From contig CAJTTI010000003.1 of the NCBI GenBank assembly GCA_910579225.1, positions 21,337 to 85,336 of the forward strand: a DNA stretch of 64,000 nt, read 5' to 3'. Under the pieces are notes generated by a model. It saw nothing but the letters and a program-made list of their open reading frames with translations, did not search any database and was not told the DNA's origin. Made by a program: the position numbers and the translations under genes. This DNA is from an uncultured Lachnospiraceae bacterium (GTDB taxonomy: Bacteria > Bacillota > Clostridia > Lachnospirales > Lachnospiraceae). Shown here piece after piece: positions 9,858-18,370 of the stretch; position 1 is the first letter of the stretch; each line of letters begins with the position of its first letter.

Positions 9858-11231
9858 ATGTTGACGATATTAAATTTTATTCAGCAGGTTTTATCCACGC
9901 CTGCCATATTTGTAGGACTGATCGCGCTTCTGGGTCTGCTGCTTCAGAAAAAAGATGCCCAGACCTGCTTTAAAGGAACCATTAAGACGATCCTCGGCTT
10001 TATCGTGCTGAATGCGGGCGCTGACGTTGTACAGGACGCGATCATTCCGTTCGGAGAACTGTTTCAGAGTGCATTCGGCGTAGAGGGCGTCGTTCCTAAT
10101 AATGAAGCGATCACCTCTCTGGGGCTGACCGATTACGCGGTGCAGACGGCGTCGATCTTTGCCCTCGGCATGTGCTTTAATCTGGTGCTGCCGCATTTTT
10201 CAAAATTAAAATACATCTTTTTGACGGGACATCATGCCCTGTATATGTCCTGTCTGGTGGCGATCCTCATGTCCATCGCGGGGCTTCAGGGACCGGCGCT
10301 GATCTTCACGGGGGCGCTTCTCATGGGGCTTGTCATGGCGGTCTTCCCGGCGCTGATGCAGCCGACCATGCGCAAAGTCGTTGGAGACGATTCCCTGGCT
10401 CTCGGGCATTTTGGAAGCGGCTGCTATTGGCTGAGCGCCCAGATCGGCAAGTTGTTCGGGCGTGATGAAAAGACGACGACAACGGAGGATATTCGTTTCC
10501 CCCAGGGACTGTCCTTCCTTCGTGAAAATACCATATCCATTGCGCTGGCGATGTTTTTGTGCTATATTGTCGTTTCCGGCGTAGCCGTATTTACCAGCCC
10601 GGAGGCAGCCGCGGAGATCTTCGCCGGTGATAACTGGGTTTTGTACTCCATCATTAAGTCCATCACCTTTTCCGCAGGGATCTATATCGTGCTCTCCGGC
10701 GTGCGTATGCTGATCAATGAAGTGGTTCCCGCCTTTAAGGGAATTTCCGAAAAGCTGGTGCCTAATGCAAAACCGGCGCTGGACTGTCCGACGGTATTTC
10801 CCTTTGCGCCCAACGCGGTGCTGATCGGCTTCTTCTGTTCTTTCGTGGGCGGTATTGTTGCTCTGGCTGTGCTGGCGCTTATGGGCCAGGCCGGGATCGC
10901 GGTTGCCATCATCCTGCCCGGTGCGGTGCTTCACTTCTTCTGCGGGGCGACGGCGGGCGTCTGCGGAAATGCCACCGGAGGACTGAAAGGCTGCGTGACC
11001 GGAGCTTTTGTCCATGGCATTGTGTCCACCTTCCTGGCGGCGGGGCTGTATCCGATCCTGGGAGCTATGGGCTTTGCCAACACGACCTTCTCCGATACGG
11101 ATTTTACGCTGGTGGGTATCGTGTTCGGCAATCTGATCAAAGTGGTCACGGGCAATACCTTAATGATCATCGTGATGATCCTTTTCCTTTTGCCGATCAT
11201 CTACAACTATACCATTGGCAGGGGAAAATGA
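9858..11231 (+). CDS. PTS EIIC component, UlaA/SgaT family
   Basis: Integral membrane permease of 457 residues with about ten or eleven membrane segments, matching the ascorbate-type (UlaA/SgaT) EIIC fold. Visible features are MLTILNFIQQVLSTPAIFVG, the FKGTIKTILGFIVLNAGA segment, HFSKLKYIFLTGHHALYMS, and the CGATAGVCGNATGG glycine-rich loop near residue 365. It starts 17 bases after the EIIA stop behind GGAGAAAAGGA. In E. coli the family imports L-ascorbate, but no ulaD/E/F/G-like genes are nearby. The true substrate could be another acid sugar or pentitol-like compound. Confidence 0.9.
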   Translation: MLTILNFIQQVLSTPAIFVGLIALLGLLLQKKDAQTCFKGTIKTILGFIVLNAGADVVQDAIIPFGELFQSAFGVEGVVPNNEAITSLGLTDYAVQTASIFALGMCFNLVLPHFSKLKYIFLTGHHALYMSCLVAILMSIAGLQGPALIFTGALLMGLVMAVFPALMQPTMRKVVGDDSLALGHFGSGCYWLSAQIGKLFGRDEKTTTTEDIRFPQGLSFLRENTISIALAMFLCYIVVSGVAVFTSPEAAAEIFAGDNWVLYSIIKSITFSAGIYIVLSGVRMLINEVVPAFKGISEKLVPNAKPALDCPTVFPFAPNAVLIGFFCSFVGGIVALAVLALMGQAGIAVAIILPGAVLHFFCGATAGVCGNATGGLKGCVTGAFVHGIVSTFLAAGLYPILGAMGFANTTFSDTDFTLVGIVFGNLIKVVTGNTLMIIVMILFLLPIIYNYTIGRGK

Positions 11232-11347
11232 TGATACTGTAAGACTATAAATTTAAATAAAAAACAGCATCTGTCCGAAAGCAAACCCGGAAGGATTTTA
11301 CGGAACGAAGTGAGGGAAGATGCGGAACTTAAATGGAGGATTGAAAA

Positions 11348-11623
11348 ATGATTAACAAAATTATGTGTTTCTGCGGTTCTGGTCTTGGAACATCTTTTGT
11401 GATGGAGATGAATGTGAAAAAGGCGCTTGCCAATCTGGGGATCAGCGGAGTGGAAGTCGTCCACTCCACCATCGATGACGTGATGCCGGGTGCGGCGGAC
11501 CTGTTCGTGTGCAGCGCGGACCTTGTGTCCAACGCGGAAAAGGCAGGAAAGGCCATCGGCATCCAGAATATGGTGTCTGTAAAGGAAATGGAGGAGAAGC
11601 TGAAGGCGGCGTTTGGAAAATAG
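11348..11623 (+). CDS. PTS EIIB component, ascorbate/lactose-like class (UlaB-like)
   Basis: 91-residue cytoplasmic phosphotransfer protein with the P-loop MCFCGSGLGTSF. Cys9 (or Cys7) is the phosphorylation site. It follows the EIIC gene by about 115 bases, with its own GGAGG site, and is followed by a strong terminator at 11674. Together with 9406 and 9858 it completes an ABC-split ascorbate-family PTS. Confidence 0.9.
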   Translation: MINKIMCFCGSGLGTSFVMEMNVKKALANLGISGVEVVHSTIDDVMPGAADLFVCSADLVSNAEKAGKAIGIQNMVSVKEMEEKLKAAFGK

Positions 11624-11673
11624 AAACTGCTTCGCACAGAACAATTACCGTAAACAGAAAGCTAAAGAGAGTC

Positions 11674-11699
11674 GGCGGCGAGTAAAGCCGCCGGTTTTC
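11674..11699 (+). terminator. Terminator of the UlaC/A/B-like PTS operon
   Basis: CGGCGGC and GCCGCCG arms (7 of 7) around a 7-base loop, followed by GTTTTC. It closes the PTS operon 50 bases after the EIIB stop. Confidence 0.75.
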
Positions 11700-11837
11700 A
11701 ACTTTAGGTATATCTCATGTAATCTTTCCCTGTGCCACCTCCATAATTCATCTGTGTTTTCAATAATCGGAGAAAAGTCCTGCAAAACCGATGTTCATTT
11801 GAAAAGGACGTACTGCCAATATCCTTATAAAAGAGTA

Positions 11838-11866
11838 TTGAGGCCATCCGCATTTTAAGGTATACT
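11838..11866 (+). promoter_or_regulatory. Promoter of the AraC-family gene at 11920
   Basis: TTGAGG (11838-11843) and TATACT (11861-11866) separated by 17 bases. They lie 54 bases upstream of the AraC start, after the terminator of the preceding operon. Confidence 0.55.
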
Positions 11867-11919
11867 TTAAACGAAACACAGAAATTGCTGAAGTTATAGA
11901 CAGGAACGGAGAAGATGCG

Positions 11920-12711
11920 ATGGGATATCAGGACAAATGGAATCTCCTGGAAGCAGAAGACGAGCTTGATGAGATGGAGCACCGGCAGCCGACGGAGGAA
12001 TTTCTGTTTTATCAGGCCGTATCCGGCGGCGATGTGGAAGCAGTTAAAAATAACTGCAGACAGGAACGGTTTCTGGACAGCGACGGAGTAGGGATTCTTT
12101 CCCGCAATCATATTACGAATTTAAAATATCATTTTGTCATTACAACTGCCATGGTCACCCGCCTGTGCAAGCAGAAGGGCATGGAGCTGGAGCAGGCGTT
12201 CCGGATGAGTGATTTTTATATTCAGCAGCTGGACGACGTACATACGGTGCAGGGCGTGCGGAATCTGCACGATGCGATGGTGCTGGATTATACGGAGAAG
12301 ATGCATAAGATCTGCCAGAGCGACGCGAATTCCAAGCATATCAGCCTCTGCAAGGAGTATATCTACGCCCATATCAAAGAGCGCATCACCATCGAGGATC
12401 TGTCCGAGGCGTTGGGAGTATCTGCCAGCTATCTTTCGCGTCTGTTTAAAAAGGAGACCGGCGATTCCGTCAGCGCCTATATACGCAGGCAGAAGATCGA
12501 GATCGCAAAAAATCTGCTGCAGTACAGCGAATATTCCATGATCGATATTGCGAACCGACTGTCATTTTCTTCACAAAGTCATTTTATCCAGCAGTTCCGG
12601 GAATATGTGGGGATGACGCCGAAGAAATACCGGGATTTAAATCATACGATCCAGTGGGATATTGTGACGGAGACGAAGGAGGATAAGTCCGGAAACGAGG
12701 GAGTGCCGTAA
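11920..12711 (+). CDS. AraC-family transcriptional regulator
   Basis: 263 residues. The N-terminal region of about 155 residues (FLFYQAVSGGDVEAVKNN) lacks an evident cupin and resembles the helical domain of AraC proteins common in Firmicutes. The C-terminal double HTH is complete at about 158-255 (TIEDLSEALGVSASYLSRLFKKETG, then DIANRLSFSSQSHFIQQFREYVGMTPKKYR). It is convergent with the cellobiose-phosphorylase gene and is the only regulator close to the GH94/ABC cluster. Control of that cluster is a reasonable inference but not shown. Confidence 0.9.
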   Translation: MGYQDKWNLLEAEDELDEMEHRQPTEEFLFYQAVSGGDVEAVKNNCRQERFLDSDGVGILSRNHITNLKYHFVITTAMVTRLCKQKGMELEQAFRMSDFYIQQLDDVHTVQGVRNLHDAMVLDYTEKMHKICQSDANSKHISLCKEYIYAHIKERITIEDLSEALGVSASYLSRLFKKETGDSVSAYIRRQKIEIAKNLLQYSEYSMIDIANRLSFSSQSHFIQQFREYVGMTPKKYRDLNHTIQWDIVTETKEDKSGNEGVP

Positions 12712-12730
12712 AACGCGGCGCTCCCTCATT
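12697..12730. terminator. Terminator between convergent AraC and GH94 genes
   Basis: GAGGGAGTGCCG (12697-12708) pairs with CGGCGCTCCCTC (12716-12727) with a single wobble. It begins inside the AraC reading frame and spans its stop. ATTT follows on the plus strand. It could serve both directions. Confidence 0.7.
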
Positions 12731-12755
12731 TGATTGGGAAAAATGATCTAACAGA

Positions 12756-15167
12756 TCAAAGAATCAGGCAGATTTCATTCTCATCCTCAAGGAGATCGGC
12801 AGGGATATGATTGCTGTCCAGCTCTTGGCCGTTCAGGATGAGCCGTTCGCATCCGGACTCCCGCCTGTCCGGATTTTCGATCACGATGTGCAGGTGCTTT
12901 CCCCGGAAATCCTTTCGGATCTCCAGATGTGTCCAGTCCTTCGGGATCGACGGAGACAGCGTAATACCTGTCAGATCGGGGCGGAGGCCAAGGATGCCTT
13001 CCACACATCCCACCATCATGGTAGAGGCCGTTCCGGTCAGCCAGTGGACGTGGGAACGCCCCGGATGGACGCTTGCCCGTCCTTCTGTGAACTGGCCGTA
13101 ACAATAAGGCTCCAGACGGCGGATTTCTGCGCGGTCGTTCCAGGCGGCGGGCGCATTTTCCATAAAGTAGGCAAAGGCGCGGTCCCCATGTCCGCGCAGG
13201 GCTTCCGCCAGCACCAGCCAGCCCTGAGACTGAGAGAAAATGCCGGCATTCTCTTTGGTACCCTGGTTATAGATGACCGCCAGAGCGCCGCCGAAGGCAT
13301 GGGCGTGGTAGGGCGGATCCATCAGCAGGACGCCGTAGGGGGTGTTTAAGCGTTCATAGACGTTGGCAAGCGCCGTGTCGGACTGCCCGTCAGAAGAAAG
13401 TCCGCTGATCACTGCCCAGCTCTGGGGATTGAGCCACAGATTCGCTTCCGGGTCTCTGGCGGCGCCGATCTGCGCGCCCTCTTCGGTGTATCCGCGGATA
13501 AAGCGGTCCTGATCCCAGTACAGCTCCTGCATGGCCTTGCCCGTCTCCGCCTGTTTTTCTTCCAGATATTCTGCATACTCTGTATCTTCTTTATATTCCG
13601 CGAATCTTTTTAAAATGGTCATGGCATAGTAGAACTGCATGGCCACAAAAGACGACTCTCCGTCGGCGCCCAGGCGCAGGCAGTCGTTCCAGTCCGCGTA
13701 AAGTCCCGCAGGCATGCCATGAGGCCCGAGGTGGGCGAAGGAAAAGGATATGGCCCGTTTCAGATGCTCGTAGACCGTCGCCTCCTCTTTGTCTGCGAAG
13801 GGGATGACCTCATTTAGGAATGCAAGGTCTCCGGTCTCCGCGATGTACTTGTATACGGTGGGAAAGAGCCACAGGGCGTCATCCGCCCGGTAAGCGGGGT
13901 GGCCGGTTTCCTGCCGGTAGGAGGCGTCATCCGGGGTATCTTCCTGTCCCGGACAGTGGGTAAATTTTACAAGCGGGAGACCGCCCCCATTGCTCACCTG
14001 GGCCGAGAGCATAAAGCGGATTTTTTCCGCCGCCATCTTCGGCGCAAGATGGATGATTCCCTGAATGTCCTGTACTGTATCCCGGTAGCCGTAGCCGTTG
14101 CGCAGGCCGCAGTAGATGAAGGAGGCAGCTCTGGACCAGATAAAGGTCATGAAACAGTTGTAGGCGTTCCAGGTATTGATCATGGTGTTGAATTCCGGGC
14201 TTGGGGTATCCACTTTCAGATGGTCCAGCTTTTTCTGCCAGTCGTCTTTCAGCTCTGCCAGTTCCCGGGCGGTCTGTTCTGCCGGGTCTGTATAAGTGTT
14301 CAGAACCGCGGACGATTCAGAGCCGCCGCCCGCCCCCAGCACATAGGCGACGGTTCTGGTCTCGCCCGGAGCCAGGGAGAGGATACAGGAGAGCGCGCCG
14401 CAGGAATTTTCATTGTAGCTGGTCACATTTCCCAGATCTCCGGACGCGATTCCCTGCGGGTCGCCGTATCCGTGATATTTCCCAAGAAAATGTTCCTTCT
14501 CTCCGCAGTAGGAGGACACGTTCGTACCGGAGAGTCCAAAGAACCGCTCAGTCACATTTTTCTCATCAATCTGCTCCTGCTCGGACAGGGCGTCCAGGTT
14601 GCCGTGAATCTGCTGGATGATCCGGTCGCCCTGGAACTGCGTTCTGGAGATGAACAGCGAATACTGCAGATTTACCTGATCCTGTTCATAATTGCTGTGG
14701 TTGGTAAATTCCGCGTATCCGGTCAGCGTCAGATCCCTTTGGACATCCGAACGGTTCGTGACAGAAAGCGCCCACACTTCATGACTTTTTCCCAAGGGAA
14801 CATAATAGAGGGCTTCGGATTCGATCCCGTCATAGCATGCCGTCATGCGGGTATATCCCATTCCGTGGCGGCAGGTGCTTTTGTAGTGTGCGAGATCCTT
14901 GCCCACCGGCTGCCAGGAGGCGGACCAGTAATCCCCGGACTGATTGTCGCGGATATAGAGGTATCTTCCCGGCTGGTCAAAATTGTTAAAAACATAACGG
15001 AGAATCCGCCCGTTTGCGCCGGATTTTACAAAGCTGTAGCCGCCGGCATGGTTGGAGATGATCGCGCCGTATTCCGGGGAACCCAGATAATTCACCCAGG
15101 GCGCCGGCGTATCCGGCCGGTCGATCACATACTCCCGGTTTTTGTTGTCAAAATATCCATATCTCAT
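12756..15167 (-). CDS. GH94 cellobiose phosphorylase
   Basis: Cytoplasmic inverting phosphorylase of 803 residues, the usual length for cellobiose phosphorylase. It converts cellobiose plus phosphate to glucose-1-phosphate and glucose. The N-terminus (MRYGYFDNKNREYVIDRPDTP) is typical. The catalytic Asp lies in YADWNDCLRLG near residue 492. The phosphate and sugar-site region YGQFTEGRASVHPGRSHVHW is intact. It begins 34 bases after the second GH94 gene and is co-transcribed with it. Together with the divergent ABC importer it would save ATP by phosphorolysis. Chitobiose or cellobionate specificity cannot be strictly excluded, but the N-terminal signature favours cellobiose. Confidence 0.88.
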   Translation of the reverse strand: MRYGYFDNKNREYVIDRPDTPAPWVNYLGSPEYGAIISNHAGGYSFVKSGANGRILRYVFNNFDQPGRYLYIRDNQSGDYWSASWQPVGKDLAHYKSTCRHGMGYTRMTACYDGIESEALYYVPLGKSHEVWALSVTNRSDVQRDLTLTGYAEFTNHSNYEQDQVNLQYSLFISRTQFQGDRIIQQIHGNLDALSEQEQIDEKNVTERFFGLSGTNVSSYCGEKEHFLGKYHGYGDPQGIASGDLGNVTSYNENSCGALSCILSLAPGETRTVAYVLGAGGGSESSAVLNTYTDPAEQTARELAELKDDWQKKLDHLKVDTPSPEFNTMINTWNAYNCFMTFIWSRAASFIYCGLRNGYGYRDTVQDIQGIIHLAPKMAAEKIRFMLSAQVSNGGGLPLVKFTHCPGQEDTPDDASYRQETGHPAYRADDALWLFPTVYKYIAETGDLAFLNEVIPFADKEEATVYEHLKRAISFSFAHLGPHGMPAGLYADWNDCLRLGADGESSFVAMQFYYAMTILKRFAEYKEDTEYAEYLEEKQAETGKAMQELYWDQDRFIRGYTEEGAQIGAARDPEANLWLNPQSWAVISGLSSDGQSDTALANVYERLNTPYGVLLMDPPYHAHAFGGALAVIYNQGTKENAGIFSQSQGWLVLAEALRGHGDRAFAYFMENAPAAWNDRAEIRRLEPYCYGQFTEGRASVHPGRSHVHWLTGTASTMMVGCVEGILGLRPDLTGITLSPSIPKDWTHLEIRKDFRGKHLHIVIENPDRRESGCERLILNGQELDSNHIPADLLEDENEICLIL

Positions 15168-15201
15168 ATGCTGTTGTCTGTCCTTTCGTTGTAATATTCA
15201 T

Positions 15202-17901
15202 CTATGTTAAATTAATAACGATCTGATGCAGGTCCTCTGACAATGCGATAAGATCCCGGCGGGGGATCAGGAGAAATGACTCTTCTCCCACCAGCAGTTC
15301 CCTGCCGTCGCATGCAGCGGATCCGATGACATAAGAACCAAAGTCTTTATGATTCCTGTTGCGGTACACAATGGTAAAGCGTTTCCCTGCAAAGGAGGCG
15401 GCAACGGAAGCAGTTCCATCCGTATCAAACTGGCAGGCCAGAAGCTTTGGATGCAGCACCAGATCGCCCGCCTCTCCCCGGACGCCGAAGACTTCCGTGA
15501 GCATGGTCATCATAAACCAGCTGGCGGCGCCGGTCAGATACTGGTACATGCCCCGTCCGTCTGCGCGGAAATATTCGGGAATGCCCGGATAGATGCGGCT
15601 TATGTCAAAATTCAAAGCCGTGTCCGCAAGGGTTTTCAACGCCTTGAAGCCTTCCTTTACAAAGCCTCTCCGATACAGGGCGTTGGCGTACATGGTTGTC
15701 ATGTGGGAGAAAACCGCGCCGTTTTCTTTTTCCCCGTAGGCAAATCCGAACATGCGACCCATGTCGAATTTCAGTTCCTGAAAGTCCGTATTCAGACGGT
15801 ACCCGCCGATTTCTTTCCGGTAGAGATAGTGATCCGCGCTCTTTGTGATCTTACGGATCTGCTCATCCTCCGCGACGCCGCTCATGATGGCAAAGACCTG
15901 TCCGGTGAGCATCATGCGTACCTGTCCGCCGAAAATTCCTTCCACCGCCCGTCCGTGGTTGTCATAATAACTGTTGAACCATCCTTCCTCTTCGGGGGCG
16001 TCGATCCATTCCTGCTCCCGTATATGTTCCATCAGCCAGTTTGCCTTCTGGACCAGATTAACCGCAAGGGCGGACAGAGAATGGGTGACGCGCCGGCCGC
16101 TGACTTCATGCCGGCAGGATGCGCAGTATTCCGACAGGATCTGCTGCTTTTTATGGATATTGTCAAAGGTTTTCGTGTCGTCTTCCAACAGAACTGTGAG
16201 CGCTTCGGAAAGCTCCGCCGTATGCGTGGAAGAATGACTGTCAAGAAGACGGATCAGGGCTGCCAGGTCCAGCAGATTTCCGGCATAGGCACAGGTAAAT
16301 GCCACGCTCTCCCCATGCTCGGAGGCCATGTCCAGAGCGTCGTTCCAGTCAGCTCCCCGAAGCCGGAAGATGTTATGGCTGCCCACTTCATAGAAGGAGG
16401 TCAGTTGCTGGATCAGGAGATGCTCCAGGATGCTGCCGGTATAGACGGTATGCCCTGTAGTACACTGCCGGTCTCCATGGGTGGAATCCCACAGATCATC
16501 CGTGTCTGTTCCCCTCATAATCTGTGCATCTTTAAAATAAGGAACCTCCTGGTTCAGCAGTTCCACATCTCCGGTCTGATCGATATAGAGTCTGGTCGTC
16601 ATCAGCGGCCAGAGCGCATGATCCATCCAGACCCGGGCGATTCCGTTCCGGTCGGCGATAAAGCTGCCGTTTCCGCTTCCGATAATCGTTGCATTCGTTC
16701 CGTCCATGCGCACGCCTTCATAGTTCGCTGTGATCATGGAGCGAACCTGCTCCGGATTCAGCAAAAGCAAAGAGAGACAGTCCTGCCACAGATCTCTCCA
16801 GCCGCGGCCTCCTCTTCCGTAGTCGTGATGGGGGAGGAAAGAGCAGCCGAATAACCGGCGCAGATAAGGCTGGAAGCAGACCCACTTCATCAGACGGTCA
16901 AAGCCGGCCTCTTTCGTGTGGAAATCGATGTCCACCTGGTTCTGCCAGTAGGATTTCGTTTCTTCCAGGGCCTTCTGGATCTGCCTGCCCGTATGATAGC
17001 GGTCGACCAGGTTTTGGATCTCTTCCCGGCTATTTTCCACTCCCATGAGAACGATATAATCCGCGCTTTCTCCGGGAGCAAGCAGGACCGGCGCGAAGCG
17101 GAAGGCGCCCATGGCTTCCCTGCCGGCGGTCTGATAAAAAGCCGGTTCACCAGGACTGGATTCATAGACCGCCCGGGGATGCGTGAAGGTTCCGCCTTCG
17201 CCGATAAAACTTTCCACCGTGGGATAGAATGCCTCCGGCGCGCAGCCGTCTTCGGTCCAGCCGGCCGCGTAATAGATGTTTTCATTTGGGCGGTGGCCCT
17301 TTTCGTCAAAAGACATGGTGGGACAGACAAGCACAGCATTTTTGGTCGTCTCGATCCGGTGGAGCATGGAAGTGACATTTCTGTGGTCGCGGATGTTGTC
17401 GGCGCTTCTTCCATAGATGGGGATGGCGGCATATGCTGTAAATTCCTGAGGGGTTTCTGCCTGATTCTGAACCGTCACATACAGGATTTCCACATTGCTG
17501 TTCTGGGGGATGAAGGAAGTAGCCGCAGAGGTCAGCTGATGTACTCTGGAGGACCGGGTCAGGGTCTGCCACATGAATCCCGCGGTCAGCTCGCTGTCGT
17601 CCTGCGTGTCCGTGAATCGCTGCGCCTCCTGTTCTGCGGAAGATCCGGCAGCCGAGTACACTTCGCCGCTGCCCTTTCGGAACCAGAAGTTGCGGGTGGA
17701 ACGATTATTATGAAGGTTCTCGGAGCTTACCGGTTCCAACAGAAAGGTCTCCTGGTCGATCTTGGCATCGCCGCCAAGGCCGGGGGTGACGGCGCTTTTC
17801 AGCCCGCATTCGGATGCAAGAGGGAAGTACAGGTAACTTGTATTTTCCGGCTGTCTGATCAGAAAACTGCCGTGTTCATCCATAAATTTTATTTGATTCA
17901 A
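15202..17901 (-). CDS. GH94 phosphorylase, laminaribiose-phosphorylase-like
   Basis: 899 residues, longer than cellobiose phosphorylase and closer to the laminaribiose/beta-1,3-oligoglucan group of GH94. The catalytic Asp is in RGADWNDALDMASEHG near residue 517. HDYGRGGRGWRDLWQD (near residue 363) and YQYLTGAASWFMMTML are characteristic. The start is TTG at 17901 (MNQIKFMDEHG), eight bases after AAGGAG; the later ATG at 17883 has no ribosome site. Promoter-proximal partner of the cellobiose phosphorylase. The exact linkage (beta-1,3 or other) is inferred from family resemblance only. A repeat element sits immediately upstream (17933-18115). Confidence 0.8.
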   Translation of the reverse strand: MNQIKFMDEHGSFLIRQPENTSYLYFPLASECGLKSAVTPGLGGDAKIDQETFLLEPVSSENLHNNRSTRNFWFRKGSGEVYSAAGSSAEQEAQRFTDTQDDSELTAGFMWQTLTRSSRVHQLTSAATSFIPQNSNVEILYVTVQNQAETPQEFTAYAAIPIYGRSADNIRDHRNVTSMLHRIETTKNAVLVCPTMSFDEKGHRPNENIYYAAGWTEDGCAPEAFYPTVESFIGEGGTFTHPRAVYESSPGEPAFYQTAGREAMGAFRFAPVLLAPGESADYIVLMGVENSREEIQNLVDRYHTGRQIQKALEETKSYWQNQVDIDFHTKEAGFDRLMKWVCFQPYLRRLFGCSFLPHHDYGRGGRGWRDLWQDCLSLLLLNPEQVRSMITANYEGVRMDGTNATIIGSGNGSFIADRNGIARVWMDHALWPLMTTRLYIDQTGDVELLNQEVPYFKDAQIMRGTDTDDLWDSTHGDRQCTTGHTVYTGSILEHLLIQQLTSFYEVGSHNIFRLRGADWNDALDMASEHGESVAFTCAYAGNLLDLAALIRLLDSHSSTHTAELSEALTVLLEDDTKTFDNIHKKQQILSEYCASCRHEVSGRRVTHSLSALAVNLVQKANWLMEHIREQEWIDAPEEEGWFNSYYDNHGRAVEGIFGGQVRMMLTGQVFAIMSGVAEDEQIRKITKSADHYLYRKEIGGYRLNTDFQELKFDMGRMFGFAYGEKENGAVFSHMTTMYANALYRRGFVKEGFKALKTLADTALNFDISRIYPGIPEYFRADGRGMYQYLTGAASWFMMTMLTEVFGVRGEAGDLVLHPKLLACQFDTDGTASVAASFAGKRFTIVYRNRNHKDFGSYVIGSAACDGRELLVGEESFLLIPRRDLIALSEDLHQIVINLT

Positions 17902-17932
17902 TAGATCTGCTCCTTTCTAAACATATATAGAT

Positions 17933-18115
17933 GATGTTGGGGTCAAAAGGTTTTTTGCCCCCTGATGCCTACGGATTGCTCCGCATTTCATGCTCCCGCA
18001 ATCCTAAAAACATTCAAAATCCGCCCTATCGGGCTACTTTTTCATGTTTTTTCGGGTCCCAAAGTCATGTATTGACATGCAGGCATGTCATACATGACCT
18101 TTTGACCCTGGCATC
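17933..18115. repeat. MITE-like palindromic element with 8-bp target duplication
   Basis: 183 bases. The ends are inverted repeats GATGTTGGGGTCAAAAGG and GATGCCAGGGTCAAAAGG (15 of 18 identical). Both ends are flanked by the same ATATAGAT (17925-17932 and 18116-18123), as a target-site duplication would be. Inside lie further inverted repeats: GGATTGC/GCAATCC around 17973-18003, and a long near-perfect palindrome at 18064-18098 (GTCATGTA..TGACATGC / GCATGTCA..TACATGAC). No transposase frame is present. It sits between the GH94 start region and the divergent ABC promoter. Confidence 0.75.
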
Positions 18116-18259
18116 ATATAGATAAAGTTATCATAGAGGATATTACAGACCGGTATAAATAAAAACCATGCGAAAAATATCAGAATCATGACCTAAAACA
18201 AATTAGAAGATACAGGGGGCGTGTCTGCAGAATAAAATCACGAAAAATGTGTCATGAAT

Positions 18260-18288
18260 TTGACATTTTGGTAAGAACTTTAATATAT
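18260..18288 (+). promoter_or_regulatory. Candidate promoter of the ABC sugar importer
   Basis: TTGACA (18260-18265) followed after 17 bases by ATATAT (18283-18288), or after 15 bases by TAATAT. An alternative TATAAT occurs at 18307-18312 without a good -35. The choice is uncertain. Confidence 0.4.
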
Positions 18289-18370
18289 CCCGCCGGAAAA
18301 TCCCGTTATAATTTGTGCAACAAAACGAGTGAAGGAGCTACTTCACAAAATATAACAGGAGGTTTTTCAA

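Noticed and set aside
9406..11623. Naming the PTS as a proven ascorbate (ula) system
   Set aside because: Family membership of the EIIC is clear but no ascorbate catabolic genes are present, so the substrate is left open.
13899..16854. Long open frames on the plus strand (431 and 501 codons) opposite the two GH94 genes
   Set aside because: They lie entirely antisense to well-recognised GH94 proteins, have no ribosome sites and no recognisable domains; they arise from codon bias of the real genes.
17931..18125. 64-codon frame within the repeat at 17933-18115
   Set aside because: Frame is produced by the palindromic element itself; no ribosome site; terminal inverted repeats explain the sequence better.
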